A DNA stretch of 64,000 nucleotides, from contig OY752143.1 of NCBI GenBank assembly GCA_963573315.1, positions 1,550,001 through 1,614,000 on the forward strand. The letters are read 5' to 3'. The position numbers and the translations under genes are program-made. Positions within the stretch are counted from its first letter, which is position 1. The number at the start of each line of letters is the position of its first letter. The notes under the pieces are model-generated. The model worked only from the letters and a program-made list of their open reading frames with translations. It did not search any database and was not told the origin of the DNA. Shown in pieces: positions 51,347 to 62,035 of the stretch. Source of the stretch: Entomortierella parvispora (Eukaryota > Mortierellomycota > Mortierellomycetes > Mortierellales > Mortierellaceae).

Positions 51347-52942
51347 ATGGTTTTCGCTCCTCTTGCCCGCACTGCCGCTGCCCGCGCCTCCCACTGGAGC
51401 GTCAAGGTAACGTTACTCTCCAGTCCTCACTTGCATCCCCATTCGTTCCTTGATGATTTCACAGTTGATCAAGGGGCCTTCGTACCGCATTACTGATTCG
51501 TTGCCTTTTGACTTTGCTCCTCCATGTGAATAGTCCTTCCACTCTTCCAGCGCCAACTTGGTATGATGCAGGAGATTCGCTGCCAGAAAAGCCGGGAGAC
51601 AGGCATCTTGGAGAGACATCTGAGAAGTGGATGATCTCTTGCTAATCTGAATTCATTTCAAATTACAATGCAATAGCATGGCGTCAAGCGTGTCGGTGTC
51701 CTTGGTGCCGGACAGATGGTATGTATATTTCATTACAGATGACTTGAACAACAGTTCGCTTGCAATGTTCATTGTTTATCCTGGCAACAACCCCCGAGTC
51801 TAACTACTGCCTATTTCATGTTCGTTTTGATCTAGGGATTGGGAATTGCTTTGGTTGCCGCCAACGTCTCCAAGCTCCCCGTCTTGCTGTTGGACTCTAA
51901 CGAGGCTCAACTGAACAAGGGCTTGAAGTTCATGGGTAAGAATGCACTCGCGGCATCTGAGAACCCGCTCTGACTGAACAGGGCACGCTCCTTGCCCATC
52001 TTGGTAGCAGTGACACACTAAATTTCACCCGTGGGAAAATTGAGGGCCAGACTGGGGTCCAGAAGAAAATATACCGTGACTGGGACGCCTTTTTTGCTCA
52101 CCATCTCCCTCTTCTTTTGCAGACTCTCTCCTCAAGAAGGATATCGCCAAGGGCCGCTTGACTGAGCAGCAGGCCGATGAGACCCGTGCCCGTGTCAAGA
52201 CTACCCAGAAGATGGCCGATTTCGGTGATGTCGACTTTGTGATCGAGGCTGTCTCCGAGAACCCCGCCTTGAAGGCAACTTTGTTCCGCGACCTTGCCCA
52301 GGCGACCCCCAAGCACGCTATCTTGGCCTCCAACACCTCCAGCATCAGCATCACCAAGATCGCCGCTGCTGCCAAGGGCCGCGAGGAGCAAGTCATTGGA
52401 ATGCACTTCATGAACCCCGTCCCCGTCATGAAGTTGGTGGAGATCATCCCTGGTTTGGCCACCTCGAACGAGGTCTTGAGAACCACCAAGGATTTGGCTG
52501 TGGCTATGGGCAAGACCTGCACCGTGAGCCAGGATGTTCCTGGTTTCGTTGCCAACCGCTTGTTGATGCCATACATTAACGAGGCCATTATCGCCTATGA
52601 GACTGTACGTGAATGTCTTGTCTTTTGAGTATTCCTCTATCTCCAAGTTTAGGAATGCCCTGGATTTAATTATCACCTTACTAATGCCTTTTGTTTTGTT
52701 TTGATTTATAGGGCATTGCCTCCAAGGAGGATATCGATACCACCATGAAGCTCGGAACTAACATGCCCATGGGTCCCTTGACTTTGGCTGATTTCATTGG
52801 TCTGGATACCTGCTTGGCCATCATGAAAGTCCTCCACGAGCAGTTGGGTGACACCAAGTACCGCCCCAGTGTCCTGTTGAACAAGATGGTCGATGCCGGT
52901 TGGGTTGGCAAGAAGTCTGGACGTGGTTTCTATGTCTACTAG
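51347..52942 (+). CDS. Mitochondrial 3-hydroxyacyl-CoA dehydrogenase
   Basis: Six exons: 51347-51406, 51534-51560, 51677-51718, 51836-51935, 52123-52604, 52712-52942; 313 residues. The first about 30 residues ([20 protein letters not shown], then SFHSSSAN) are Arg/Ser/Ala-rich with no acidic residue, as in a mitochondrial presequence. The Rossmann fold starts at [15 protein letters not shown]. Also present are [10 protein letters not shown], the catalytic-His motif [19 protein letters not shown], and [19 protein letters not shown], with the C-terminal dimerisation domain ending GRGFYVY. The enzyme oxidises L-3-hydroxyacyl-CoA (or 3-hydroxybutyryl-CoA) with NAD+ in beta-oxidation and branched-chain amino acid breakdown. 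Very short exons at the start are split by small introns. Confidence 0.94.
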
Positions 52943-53122
52943 ATGTTTTCACTCAAAAGAGGATTGAGCATTCATAAAATATTCACTTTATTATATACAC
53001 AATCAAGACAATGCCCTTTTATTCTTTTACCATAGACTCTACCAACAGTGAATACAGGCAGTCAATTGCGCTGGTCTATGACGAGTTTTTTTTTATTATG
53101 GTTGGATGTATGCAAACTTCGA

Positions 53123-54783
53123 TCATGTTTCTTCTTCGTTCATGGCCATGAGCAAGTCTGTTTGCTCTTCCACGCGAAGTGCCTGGATGAATTCTGGCAG
53201 AGCATCGCCTTCAAGAACAGATTCGAGTTCGTGCAGGGTCTTGTTGATTCTATGGTCTGTCACTCGGTTCTAATTGAAAGAAAAAACTCTCAAAAATTAG
53301 CATCCACTAACATTCTCGTCCGTCCATCAGATTGTTGCGTCCATATTTACCTGAGGGAAATTATAAGTCCTGATCTTTTCCGATCTAGTTCCAGATCCGA
53401 CCTGTTGTCTTCTCAAGTTCTTTCGTTCCGCTGCCAGCTTCTCACGCTCACGCTCAAACAATTTCGCCCTCAGGATCGTAAAGGCCTTGGCTCTGTTCTT
53501 TTGGTTCGATCGCTCATCCTGGATCGCAACGACGATGCCTGTAGCCAAGTGGGTCAACCGAATAGCAGAATCTGTCGTGTTGACTTTTTGACCGCCGGAT
53601 CCGGAAGCGCGGAAAACATCGACACGGACGTCAGACTCCTGGATCTGAACCTGAACCTCCGTGGGCTGGGGCATGATCGCCACAGTGACAGTGGAGGTGT
53701 GGATACGGCCCTGGGTCTCGGTTGCAGGCACGCGCTGAACTCTGTGCACACCCGACTCGAACTTTAGTTGACCGAATACATTGTGTCCAGTGATGGCGAT
53801 CGTGGCGTCCTAATGGAATGCACAACAAAGTAAAGTGTCAGCAGACCAAAATAATATCCCCGCATTCTCCAGTCGTGTTCTTGACCTCGCTTTCTTACCT
53901 TGATTGATCCAATTGCATCATAAGTCTTTGAAATGATGTCCCATTTCCACCGCTGCTTCTCTGCAAATCGTTCATACATCCTCAAGATATCAGCCGCAAA
54001 CAATCCAGCCTCATCTCCTCCTGTTCCTGCTCTGATTTCCAGGATCGCATTAGCTTCATCTGTCGTATCTGTCGGTAACATGGCCAATAACAATTCCTTC
54101 TCCATCTCCAAGATCTTTTCTGTCGTTTCCTTGATTTCTTCCTCAGTCATTTGCAACAGATCCGGGTCCGTCTTTGTCGTGGGATCCTCCAACATTTGTC
54201 GTAATGAAATCAAATCCCGGATCTGTTGTTCCACCTCCGAGAATCGGTCCGTGATCAACGAGAGGTCATGAAGTTGTTTGGTCTTTTCGGCAAATTTGGA
54301 GGGACTGAGATCTTCGCCTTCGGAGGACTGACCATTGATCTCGAGCAAGACCTTGTCATGAAGCTGTTTCATGGATTCGAGTTTGGGTCGCATCTTGTTG
54401 AGCATGGGTGTTTGAAAGACAACAGGCTCTGTCGAGGAAGAGAGAAGCCTTGCTGTGGTCGAGAAGGATTGGCGTCTCTGTCTGGAGCTGGAGCTGGAAG
54501 AGGAGAGGGGGGCATGGGATGATTCGGCTGGATCGGCCAAAGTGAACGAGAGCCAGCCATGCTGGCTCAGAAGTGCAGAGCTAGACCTTGCTGCTTGACT
54601 GGCACTGGTGGTTGAAGACTGGAAGGAGATGGATCGGGGTTGGGTCAGAGGTATTGATGATCCTGTAGTCTGTGAGCAAAGTCTTCGAGCAGAGGGTGTC
54701 CTTGAGGGTATCTGGGAGGCATGGCGGGCGGTGATGGCAATCCGGTTGGGCAGATGCCTCGAGACGAATGGGCACACGACCAT
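53123..54783 (-). CDS. MRF1: Mitochondrial peptide chain release factor 1
   Basis: Exons 54783-53899, 53809-53351 and 53269-53123; 496 residues. I chose the ATG at 54783 ([21 protein letters not shown]) because what follows is Arg/Ser-rich like a mitochondrial presequence; the frame stays open upstream to an ATG at 54966. The class I release-factor core has [16 protein letters not shown], then [19 protein letters not shown], which contains the PAT codon-recognition motif of RF1-type factors (UAA/UAG), and the catalytic GSGGQKVN that triggers peptidyl-tRNA hydrolysis. The last exon carries [14 protein letters not shown]. It works in the mitochondrial matrix on mitoribosomes. Convergent with the dehydrogenase gene (180 bases). 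Confidence 0.94.
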
Positions 54784-55040
54784 GATCCTTGTTCTTGGAG
54801 GATGGAACTGTGTAGGAATGAATGATTCAAACGCGATTCCGGCGGTAAAGGGTGACCGTTTTCTCTCGATGTTTGGGTAAAAGTGGCTGAGCAGATGCAT
54901 TGGGTTTGTGCGCTTCTTTATGAAAGTTCTGGGAAAGATGAAAACATGCGGAAGCAGGATATGCAATGTGGAAAGAGATAAAATGCAGGCTATGATTATT
55001 GAGGATATGTTGCACTGGCGACCATCGATCGGCCCCTGCT

Positions 55041-56236
55041 TTAATAGGGCTTGAACCGTCTGTTGACCTTGAGAGCCTCGATCCTTTGCTTATCCTCCTC
55101 AAACTTGCGACGAAGATCAACCAATTCTATTTGATTCAAGGATTCATTACGTTAGAAAACCAATCAGTTATGAAAAAGACACTCTTGGTATTGGAGCCTC
55201 GGCATCAAAAAAGAACACTTACTGTCGCGCTTAGCTTCACGCATCTGGAAGCGGTAAAAGTCCTGGAGCTCCTTCTTCTTTGGCTTGAGGTTCTTGACAT
55301 CCTCTGCCTTGGCAGCCGTGATAGTAATGACACCATCCGAGTTCTGTCCCTTGCTTCCTGCACGAGTAACGAGCGTGAAACCATCCTCATCCATGACGTT
55401 GTGACGGGCAAGTGCAGCCTGCTGAGCTTCATACTCGGATCGCTCAAACTTCTCCATGTAGTCGTCTACCTTGATTTGCAAAGCTGCAGCATCAGGTCTC
55501 CTCCTGTGGTATTCGTTCAGCCATTCTATTAGTTAGAAGAGAACCGGTTAGTCTTGAAAATAACCTCCTTCCCTCCAATGCACCAATTCAGCACCAATTT
55601 CGAAAACATACTTGATACACCCAAACTTGAGAGCTTGGCAACATCTGCTGGTGTGGCATCGCTTCCGGTGTTGACCCATGTTCTCCGTTTCTTCTTCATG
55701 GCCAAAGCCTTGTTCAACTCTTGCTCCTCCAAAAACACAACGTATGCTTGAGATCCCGTAGCATATACTGTCCTGATCTCCTCTGTTTGTGATTCCGCTT
55801 CTTGCTTCTTTCCCTTCTTGCCCTTGGTATTTTTCTTGTTGACTTCAGCTTCGAGCAAAGCTGCCTCCTTCTCCAACCTTTCCAATTCTTCCTGATGCTC
55901 GCGCTCTTCCTTGGTCAATGTAGAGTCTGTTGTACGAACTCTGTTCAAGAACTGGACAGAAATGACACGGCCGCTAGGCTTGAAGAGGTCTCTGAGGTGG
56001 TCTTCAGTAGCGTCGACGGGGATGTTGAGGACAAAAAGGGTGCGGTTCTTGGGAGTCTTGGGGTCCTCCTTGGGCGACTCATGCTTCTTAAAGTAGAGGT
56101 AATGGAGAATGTTTTTGTAGCCCGCCGAGGAGGTGGTCAAGGCAGGCATGTGCAAAGGGAGAATGAAGAAGTTGGCGATGGCATCGAGTCCTCCAGACGA
56201 TGAGGCATCCTGCTGCTGTGCTTGCTTCTTTGCCAT
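55041..56236 (-). CDS. RRP7: Ribosomal RNA-processing protein 7 (RRP7)
   Basis: Exons 56236-55612, 55525-55223 and 55126-55041; 337 residues. The start MAKKQAQQQD lacks a signal peptide. Residues about 60-200 form an RRM-like domain (NRTLFVLNIPVDATEDHLRDLF, then SQAYVVFLEEQELNKAL) with a basic insertion (NKKNTKGKKGKK). The C-terminal RRP7 domain begins KWLNEYHRRRPD across the first splice and ends FYRFQMREAKRDK then RRKFEEDKQRIEALK and the family-typical FKPY at the C-terminus. RRP7 is an essential 40S pre-ribosome assembly factor (UTP-C/CURI complexes) of the nucleolus. Its 5' end is divergent from the carboxylase gene, 362 bases away. Confidence 0.93.
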
Positions 56237-56598
56237 TTGGTATGTGATTGGGAGCTGTAAGTGATGACGATGGGAGTGTGGACCGGAACCAACGTTTCGT
56301 TTGCATGCACCTTTCTTGCAAGGCAAAAAAAAAAAAAAAAAGAAAGCCTCGTTGCCACCACACGACGGTGGCTTGTTGTTTTGAGAATCCCGCCAGGCCT
56401 GGGCCAAATCCGCATGGAGGCACGTGATCTGACCTTCGTAAATTTCCCACGGGGGTCCACATTTTCAAGTGTGGAGACGAGAGAGGGGCGGCTTGTTTGT
56501 TCATCTTGCTCCATCGCTGCATCCCCTCTCTCCTCCGTTCTTCATCCCTCTCCTCTCTCTTCTCCCTCCCCGCTTCCCTGACACATAATCACACCGCT
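56237..56598. other. Divergent promoter region of RRP7 and MCC beta
   Basis: A 362-base head-to-head spacer. An A run of about 19 at 56324-56342 and a CT-rich leader (56520-56580) before the MCC beta start. No gene seen. Confidence 0.6.
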
Positions 56599-58677
56599 AT
56601 GAGCATGCTCTACAAGAAGGCTGCGCCCATGGTCGCACGCGCTATGACCAACACCCCCTTGGCGCGCTCCATCGGCCTCATGCGTCCCTCGTTCGCTGTT
56701 GGCATGGTCCGCTCCTACTACCGCGCTCATGAGGATCAGAGTCTCATCCTCCCCAACAACATTGACACCCACAAGCAAGAGTTCAAGGTAAGCTTAACAG
56801 CGCATATAATCTTCTCTACCAACGCATGCCTGATAGACTTTACTTCCGTTTTGTTGTCTGCATTTCTATTGCCCCTGAAATCAACACTTTGAAACCAACA
56901 CGCTGTTTGCTTGTGTCCATCATTGCAATTAGGAAAATGCCGCCAGGATGCAGGCTCTTGTCGAAGATATGAAGGCCAAGGTTGCCGAGATCAAGCTCGG
57001 TACGGAGACCTAGTAGTCATTTGTCACAGGAATGATCGGCCCCGCTATAGAGCGACATTCTAACATTCTCGGATCCTCTTGTTTTTATCTTGACTTTTAG
57101 GAGGTGGAGAGGTCGCCAGAGAGAGACATATTGGACGCAAGAAGTTGTTGCCAAGAGACCGGTATGTGCAGCGTATGGATGTTGTTTATAATGCTTCGAT
57201 CGCATGTCTCCTAACAGTTTTCTACCTTCTTTGTACCTATGCTAGTGTTGAGCGTTTGTTGGACAATGGATCGCCCTTCATGGAGATTGGTCAATTCGCT
57301 GGATATGAGCTCTATGATGACAAGGTACCTGCTGGAGGAATCATCGCTGGTATTGGACGTGTCAACGGCGTTGAGTGCATGATTGTTGCCAACGACCCCA
57401 CCGTCAAGGGAGGCACGTACTACCCCATCACTGTCAAGAAGCACTTGCGCGCCCAGGAGATTGCCAAGGAGAACCGTTTGCCTTGTATCTACTTGGTCGA
57501 GTCTGGTGGAGCTAACTTGCCTCGTCAGCTCGAGGTCTTCCCCGACAAGGAGCACTTTGGTCGTATCTTCTATAACCAAGCCAACATGTCGGCGATGGGT
57601 ATCCCCCAGATCGCCGTTGTTTTGGGATCGTGCACGGCTGGTGGTGCTTACGTTCCCGCCATGGCTGATGAGAGTATTATCGTTCAGAAGCAGGGAACTA
57701 TCTTCCTGGCCGGTCCCCCTCTGGTCAAGGCCGCCACTGGAGAGGTTGTCTCGGCTGAGGATCTTGGAGGAGCCGACATGCACTGCAAGGTTTCTGGAGT
57801 TACGGATCATTTGGCCGTCGATGACGAGCACGCTTTGGTTCTCGCCCGCCGCGTCATTGGCAACCTCAACTACCAAAAGACCCCCAAGGTCGTCATGAAG
57901 AAGGTTGAGGAGCCTTTGTACCCTGCCTCCGAGCTCGGGGGTATTGTCGGTGACAACCTCAAGAAATCTTTTGATGTCAAGGATGTCATTTCGCGTATTG
58001 TCGACGGATCCAAGTTCAGCGAGTTCAAGGAGAACTATGGAACAACTGTTGTCACTGGATTCGCTCACATTCATGGATACCCCGTTGGTATCGTTGCCAA
58101 CAACGGTATTCTGTTCTCGGAGGCTGCTCTCAAGTCCGCTCACTTTATCCAGTTGTGCTCGCAGCGCAAGATCCCCTTGGTCTTCTTGCAGAACATTACC
58201 GGATTCATGGTCGGTTCGTCCGCTGAGCAGGGTGGTATTGCCAAGAACGGAGCCAAGATGGTCACCGCTGTTTCATGCGCACAGGTTCCCAAGTTCACTG
58301 TGATCATTGGAGGATCTTTCGGTGCTGGAAACTACGGTATGTGCGGTCGTGCTTACTCGCCCCGTTTCTTGTGGATGTGGCCCAACGCCCGTATCTCCGT
58401 CATGGGTGGTGAGCAGGCTGCCGGTGTGTTGTCTACTGTCAAGCGCGCCGGTATGGAGAAGCGCGGCGAGAACTGGGACCCCAAGGACGAGGAGGAGTTC
58501 AAGAAGCCCATCATTGACTTGTACGAGAAGGAGGGTCACCCCTTCGTGTCTGAGGCTCGCTTGATTCACGATTCGACGATTGATCCCGAGGACACGAGAG
58601 CTGTTCTCGGCATGGGTCTTAGCACTGCCATGAACGCCCCCATTGAGGACACTGACTTTGGTGTCTTCCGTATGTAA
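56599..58677 (+). CDS. Methylcrotonoyl-CoA carboxylase beta subunit, mitochondrial
   Basis: Exons 56599-56787, 56933-56999, 57101-57161 and 57246-58677; 582 residues. The N-terminus ([20 protein letters not shown]) is Arg/Ala/Met-rich and probably a mitochondrial presequence. The carboxyltransferase domains contain [55 protein letters not shown], and the MCC-diagnostic stretch [20 protein letters not shown] followed by [10 protein letters not shown]. The family is the beta subunit of the biotin-dependent enzyme of leucine degradation (3-methylcrotonyl-CoA to 3-methylglutaconyl-CoA) in the matrix; the biotin-bearing alpha subunit is not in the window. Intron 3 (57162-57245) is 84 nt, in frame and stop-free, so an unspliced reading looks open. 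Confidence 0.95.
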
Positions 58678-58981
58678 AGGAACAAAGAACAACGAACTAT
58701 AGAAAACATATCAATACACTCAGCATCATCTTTCAGGTTGTTTAGACCCTTAACTCGGGATGAAAATGTCCAAGGCACGTGATTTACACGCTGCTTTAAC
58801 ACGTGATCTCGGAGGGACGGGGGTCAACAAGCGCAGGATGCTCGGAGAGAAGTTCAATTAATCGCACGCATCCGCATCCCCGCATCCTTTTACGGCCCAT
58901 CCCCCGATTCGCTTTCTCTTTTTCTCTTTCTCAACCTCCTTGTCATCCCCCCACTCTCCACTCCATCAACACTTCACCATC
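58678..58981. other. Intergenic spacer before SDH3
   Basis: Short 3' region followed by a CT-rich leader (58910-58975). No gene seen. Confidence 0.6.
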
Positions 58982-60085
58982 ATGTTCGCCCCCCGTGTCG
59001 CTGCTCCTCTTCGCACCGTCGGTCGCATGCAGAGTAATGTCTCGGGCCTAGATTATCATGGTCCTTGTTTGTTTTCTTGATTCTCCGAGCCCAATGAAGC
59101 CCAACCGGAGGGAGGAGAACGAGTCTCCAGAGAAAAGCAGGCAATTCGTATAGTATTGAATGGTAAATCTAACCGTTATCCTCGTCCTCAATGTGACACT
59201 TTAGCCGCCGCTATTGCCAGAACCGCTTTCGCCAGAACGCGCGTCATGGCTCCCGTCGGCACCAGGTACGCATTTGGAATTTAGCAGGAACTTAGACATT
59301 GGCCAGACCAGAGCATTGCTCGGGGTCACGATGGAAGAGAGACCAAAGGAAGAGCAGTGGCCATTATTCCCGAGAAATGAGAGACTTAACTCGCGATTTT
59401 GCTCTTTTTGTGTGATGATTAGAATCTTGTCCACCTCCCAGCCCAACAAGGAGGAGGTCAAGGTTGCTCCTTTGGTTCAGCAGCGCAAGAACCGTCCTCT
59501 TTCTCCTCACTTGACTATCTACCAGCCTCAGTTGACCTGGTACTTGTCCATGTTCCACCGTGCCACTGGTGGAGCCGTTGCTTTCGGTAAGGAACCTCAA
59601 TCCAAAGTAGCCGATATTCAGGAGCAGGAGACCCCTCTCCCGTGAACTTTTTTGAGCAGATCTCTAACCAGCATTGCCTCTATATCTTGCCTTGACAGGA
59701 TTCTACGCCGGTGCCATTACTTATGCTGTCGGTCCCATGTTCGGTATGGGTTTTGATGCCGCCACCGTTGTGTCCACTATTGCTACCGTCCCTGTTGCCG
59801 CCAAGGTTGCTGGCAAGTTTCTTGTTGCCTTGCCATTCACCTTCCACTCTTTCAACGGACTTCGTCACTTGGTAAGTTGGATCTCAATCTCGTGCTAATT
59901 CCCAATGAAAAAAAAAAAAGGTCACCCGGAAGATCCTTTATTCTTTTTTTCCTAAAATGAAATTTCTATGATCCTTTTAGCTCTGGGACACCACCCGCGC
60001 ATTGACTTTGAAGGGTGTCTACTCGACTGGCTACGCCGTCATTGGCTTGTCCACGGTCTCGGCTATCGGATTGGCTCTCATCTAA
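58982..60085 (+). CDS. SDH3: Succinate dehydrogenase cytochrome b560 subunit (SDH3)
   Basis: Exons 58982-59033, 59205-59265, 59423-59586, 59699-59871 and 59981-60085; 184 residues. The N-terminus ([17 protein letters not shown] and following [10 protein letters not shown]) is a mitochondrial presequence type. The SDHC motifs are present: [27 protein letters not shown] (the S-x-x-H-R-x-T-G ubiquinone site) and [12 protein letters not shown] across the last splice, with the heme-ligand His in HSFNG. Three membrane segments follow the usual plan (around [33 protein letters not shown] and [16 protein letters not shown]). It anchors complex II in the inner mitochondrial membrane. Confidence 0.94.
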
Positions 60086-60145
60086 ACAGTCAGAACAAGA
60101 AACGAAGGGAGAAGTGCATGTTGATATTGGCAACAAACCATTTTA

Positions 60146-60151
60146 AATAAA
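60146..60151 (+). terminator. Candidate poly(A) signal of SDH3
   Basis: AATAAA lies 60 bases past the SDH3 stop codon. Confidence 0.5.
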
Positions 60152-60171
60152 CCAAGGATAATCATCAAAAA

Positions 60172-60726
60172 AAGGTGCTTTGCTGTCCAAGTGAGGCTTT
60201 AAGACTTTCATTTATTAGGCATCTTTTGTCCAGCTTGGACTGTATTTAACTCTCAACAACATCAAACAGCCCCTGATCCTATGGTTCGCATGTGCCCGAG
60301 TGCAATTCTTCTTCTTCGATCCGTTCGCAATTTGCTTGGTCTGAAAGAAAAAAAGAAAGAAGCTTCCTAATGGTGGCTATGACTCGATTTCGGTGAGGGC
60401 AGAAACCTTGGCAAAGTACTCTCCAAGAAGGTCGATCACCTGCAATCCAACCTTGAACTGCTCGGGATCAGATCAGTCACCGCGACTACCGCACCAGCCG
60501 CGACGGACATTGTCGAAACACTTCTGGAAGGACTCCACAGGAAAATTCGAGGATGGGGACCAGAAAATTGTTCAACAAAAAGCCAACATTCGTTTTTAAC
60601 AAAGGGGGACCAATTGAACAGTATACACCGCTGCAACCAGTAGAATTCTCCTTTTTTTATTTCTTGTTTTTTGCTTGCCATGTCGGCCTCATCTTTGGAG
60701 GCAAGCAAGATCGAAGGACACTTGAC
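60172..60726. repeat. Copy 1 of a local duplication (3' half and flank of the hydrolase gene)
   Basis: Closely similar to about 61825-62406, with the same orientation. The shared part covers the 3' flank (for example CAACAACATCAAACAGC and the AAAGAAAAAAAGAAAGAAGC stretch), the last exon, the second intron and the last 50 or so bases of exon 2, and stops abruptly inside exon 2. Confidence 0.9.
60377..60726 (-). pseudogene. Dienelactone hydrolase 3' fragment, broken copy
   Basis: Relic of the gene at 62036-63046. Compared with the intact copy: the Trp codon in GDWSDPE has become TGA (60473-60475); about 17 bases are deleted near 60544, shifting the frame; the acceptor of the last intron has changed from CCAG to TCTG; and the exon 2 donor GTAAGT reads GCAAGC. 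Exon 1 and most of exon 2, including the catalytic Cys, are absent. The fragment retains the ASKDEADM piece and most of the final exon. It cannot encode a working enzyme. Confidence 0.88.
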
Positions 60727-60964
60727 TTCATTATATTTTTCACTTCTTTATCATGTCTGTCCAAACTTCGCTTTGTTGCTATTCATCGTATACACGCAAC
60801 ATCTTTTTTATTTATTTTGTTTGGGTAAATGATAAGGTCTAGCAGTCTCGCGTGAACGTCGGCTCGCGGTCGGCATAGGCGAACATTTGAGTCCAATGTC
60901 ATTGGTGAAAAGCATTCGCTACGTACATATACACCAACCAACAGGAAAGAATGTCATTCACGAG

Positions 60965-61330
60965 TCAATAATACCTAACCCTGGTAAATCTTCGAGCCAA
61001 AGATCTTTGTGGCTCTGGCATGAAGTCGTCATCATCCGACTCTTCTCTTCGACGTGATACCACCCTCCAGGGTACGGCACTGGTAGTGAAGGCATCCGCA
61101 GCAAGAGACTGAACATCTTCATCCTCATCGGACATGCCATCGCGTTCAACGTTCTCATCATTGTCGCAGTCCGTGTCTTCATAATCCACCTCGCCATCCT
61201 CGACAAAATCCACGTCCGAGTCTTTATAACCCAAATCACCATCGTCGCTACCGTCGCAGTCAGGGTCATTATAATCCAGGTCTTCGTCAAGGTGAAAGTT
61301 GAAGAGGAGGTTGTGAATGGGGGAGTTCAC
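60965..61330 (-). CDS. Possible acidic Asp/Glu-rich protein (uncertain)
   Basis: A reverse frame of about 121 codons, strongly acidic, with recurring DxDYxDxDCD and DxDxDGE-type pieces, a basic linker (SRRREESDDDDF) and a C-terminus LARRFTRVRYY. Composition is protein-like and not explained by simple nucleotide repeats. There is no ATG at the start of the frame (the first is at MSDEDED), so an upstream exon would be needed; an ATG at about 61394 (MDTTTSYLTT) is a candidate, but I could not find splice sites that fit. It lies between the two hydrolase copies, outside the duplicated sequence. Confidence 0.4.
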   Translation of the reverse strand: MNSPIHNLLFNFHLDEDLDYNDPDCDGSDDGDLGYKDSDVDFVEDGEVDYEDTDCDNDENVERDGMSDEDEDVQSLAADAFTTSAVPWRVVSRRREESDDDDFMPEPQRSLARRFTRVRYY

Positions 61331-62035
61331 TATTGGCGAACGATGGGGAGGTCGTGCCGCTAGTGGTTGTCAGGTAAGAGGTAGTGGTATCCATCGTGTC
61401 TGGGATGGCGAGTAATGTGTTTGTGAGAGTGAGCTTGTGTGATGTTTAGTTCTATTCGGCGGCACTGTCAAAGATAAGACGAGGGCATGACTGATCGCCC
61501 TGCAGAGTGTCTGAGATATTGATACCTGCTGATGGTGGAGCTACAGCCGTACTTCTTCACGCATTTTGCTACACAACACCAACACCCGCAAGTGCCTGAT
61601 TCGCACAGCAAAAGACGAAAAAAAACAAGCGGGACGCATTCCACATCGTCTTCTCCCACGACCTTGCACCCCCCATATATCGAAAAAGAATATGAATGCA
61701 ACTCGGGACTTTCCCGTTTGGCGCAGACGGAACTCCCTCAGCCACTGAGAAAACATTATTGGATTGACTTTGGAAGAAGCCCTCCTCGTTTGAAGGCATC
61801 ACGCCAACTGGTCGATGTTTGCACTAAAAGTGCACTGTTCAAGTTGGAGCTTACAAGACTTTTCATTTATTTCAGGCATCTTTGTCCGGTTTGGACAGTA
61901 TTGAAACCCTCAACAACATCAAACAGCTCCTGGTGCTATGGTTCGCATGTGCCCGAGTGTGCAATTCTTCTTCTTCGACCCGTTCGCAATTTGCTTGGTC
62001 TGAAAGAAAAAAAGAAAGAAGCCTCCTAATGGTGG
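61331..62035. other. Duplicated flank of the hydrolase locus
   Basis: 61560-61800 resembles 63630-63900 in patches (CGCAAGTGCCTGATTCGCA, AAAAAGAATA, AAACATTA-TGGATTGACT), and 61825-62035 resembles 60172-60376. Open frames in this stretch have no recognised content. Confidence 0.65.

Noticed and set aside
61532-62029. 165-codon forward frame
   Set aside because: It lies across the duplicated flank of the hydrolase gene; the corresponding sequence in the other copy does not keep the frame open.
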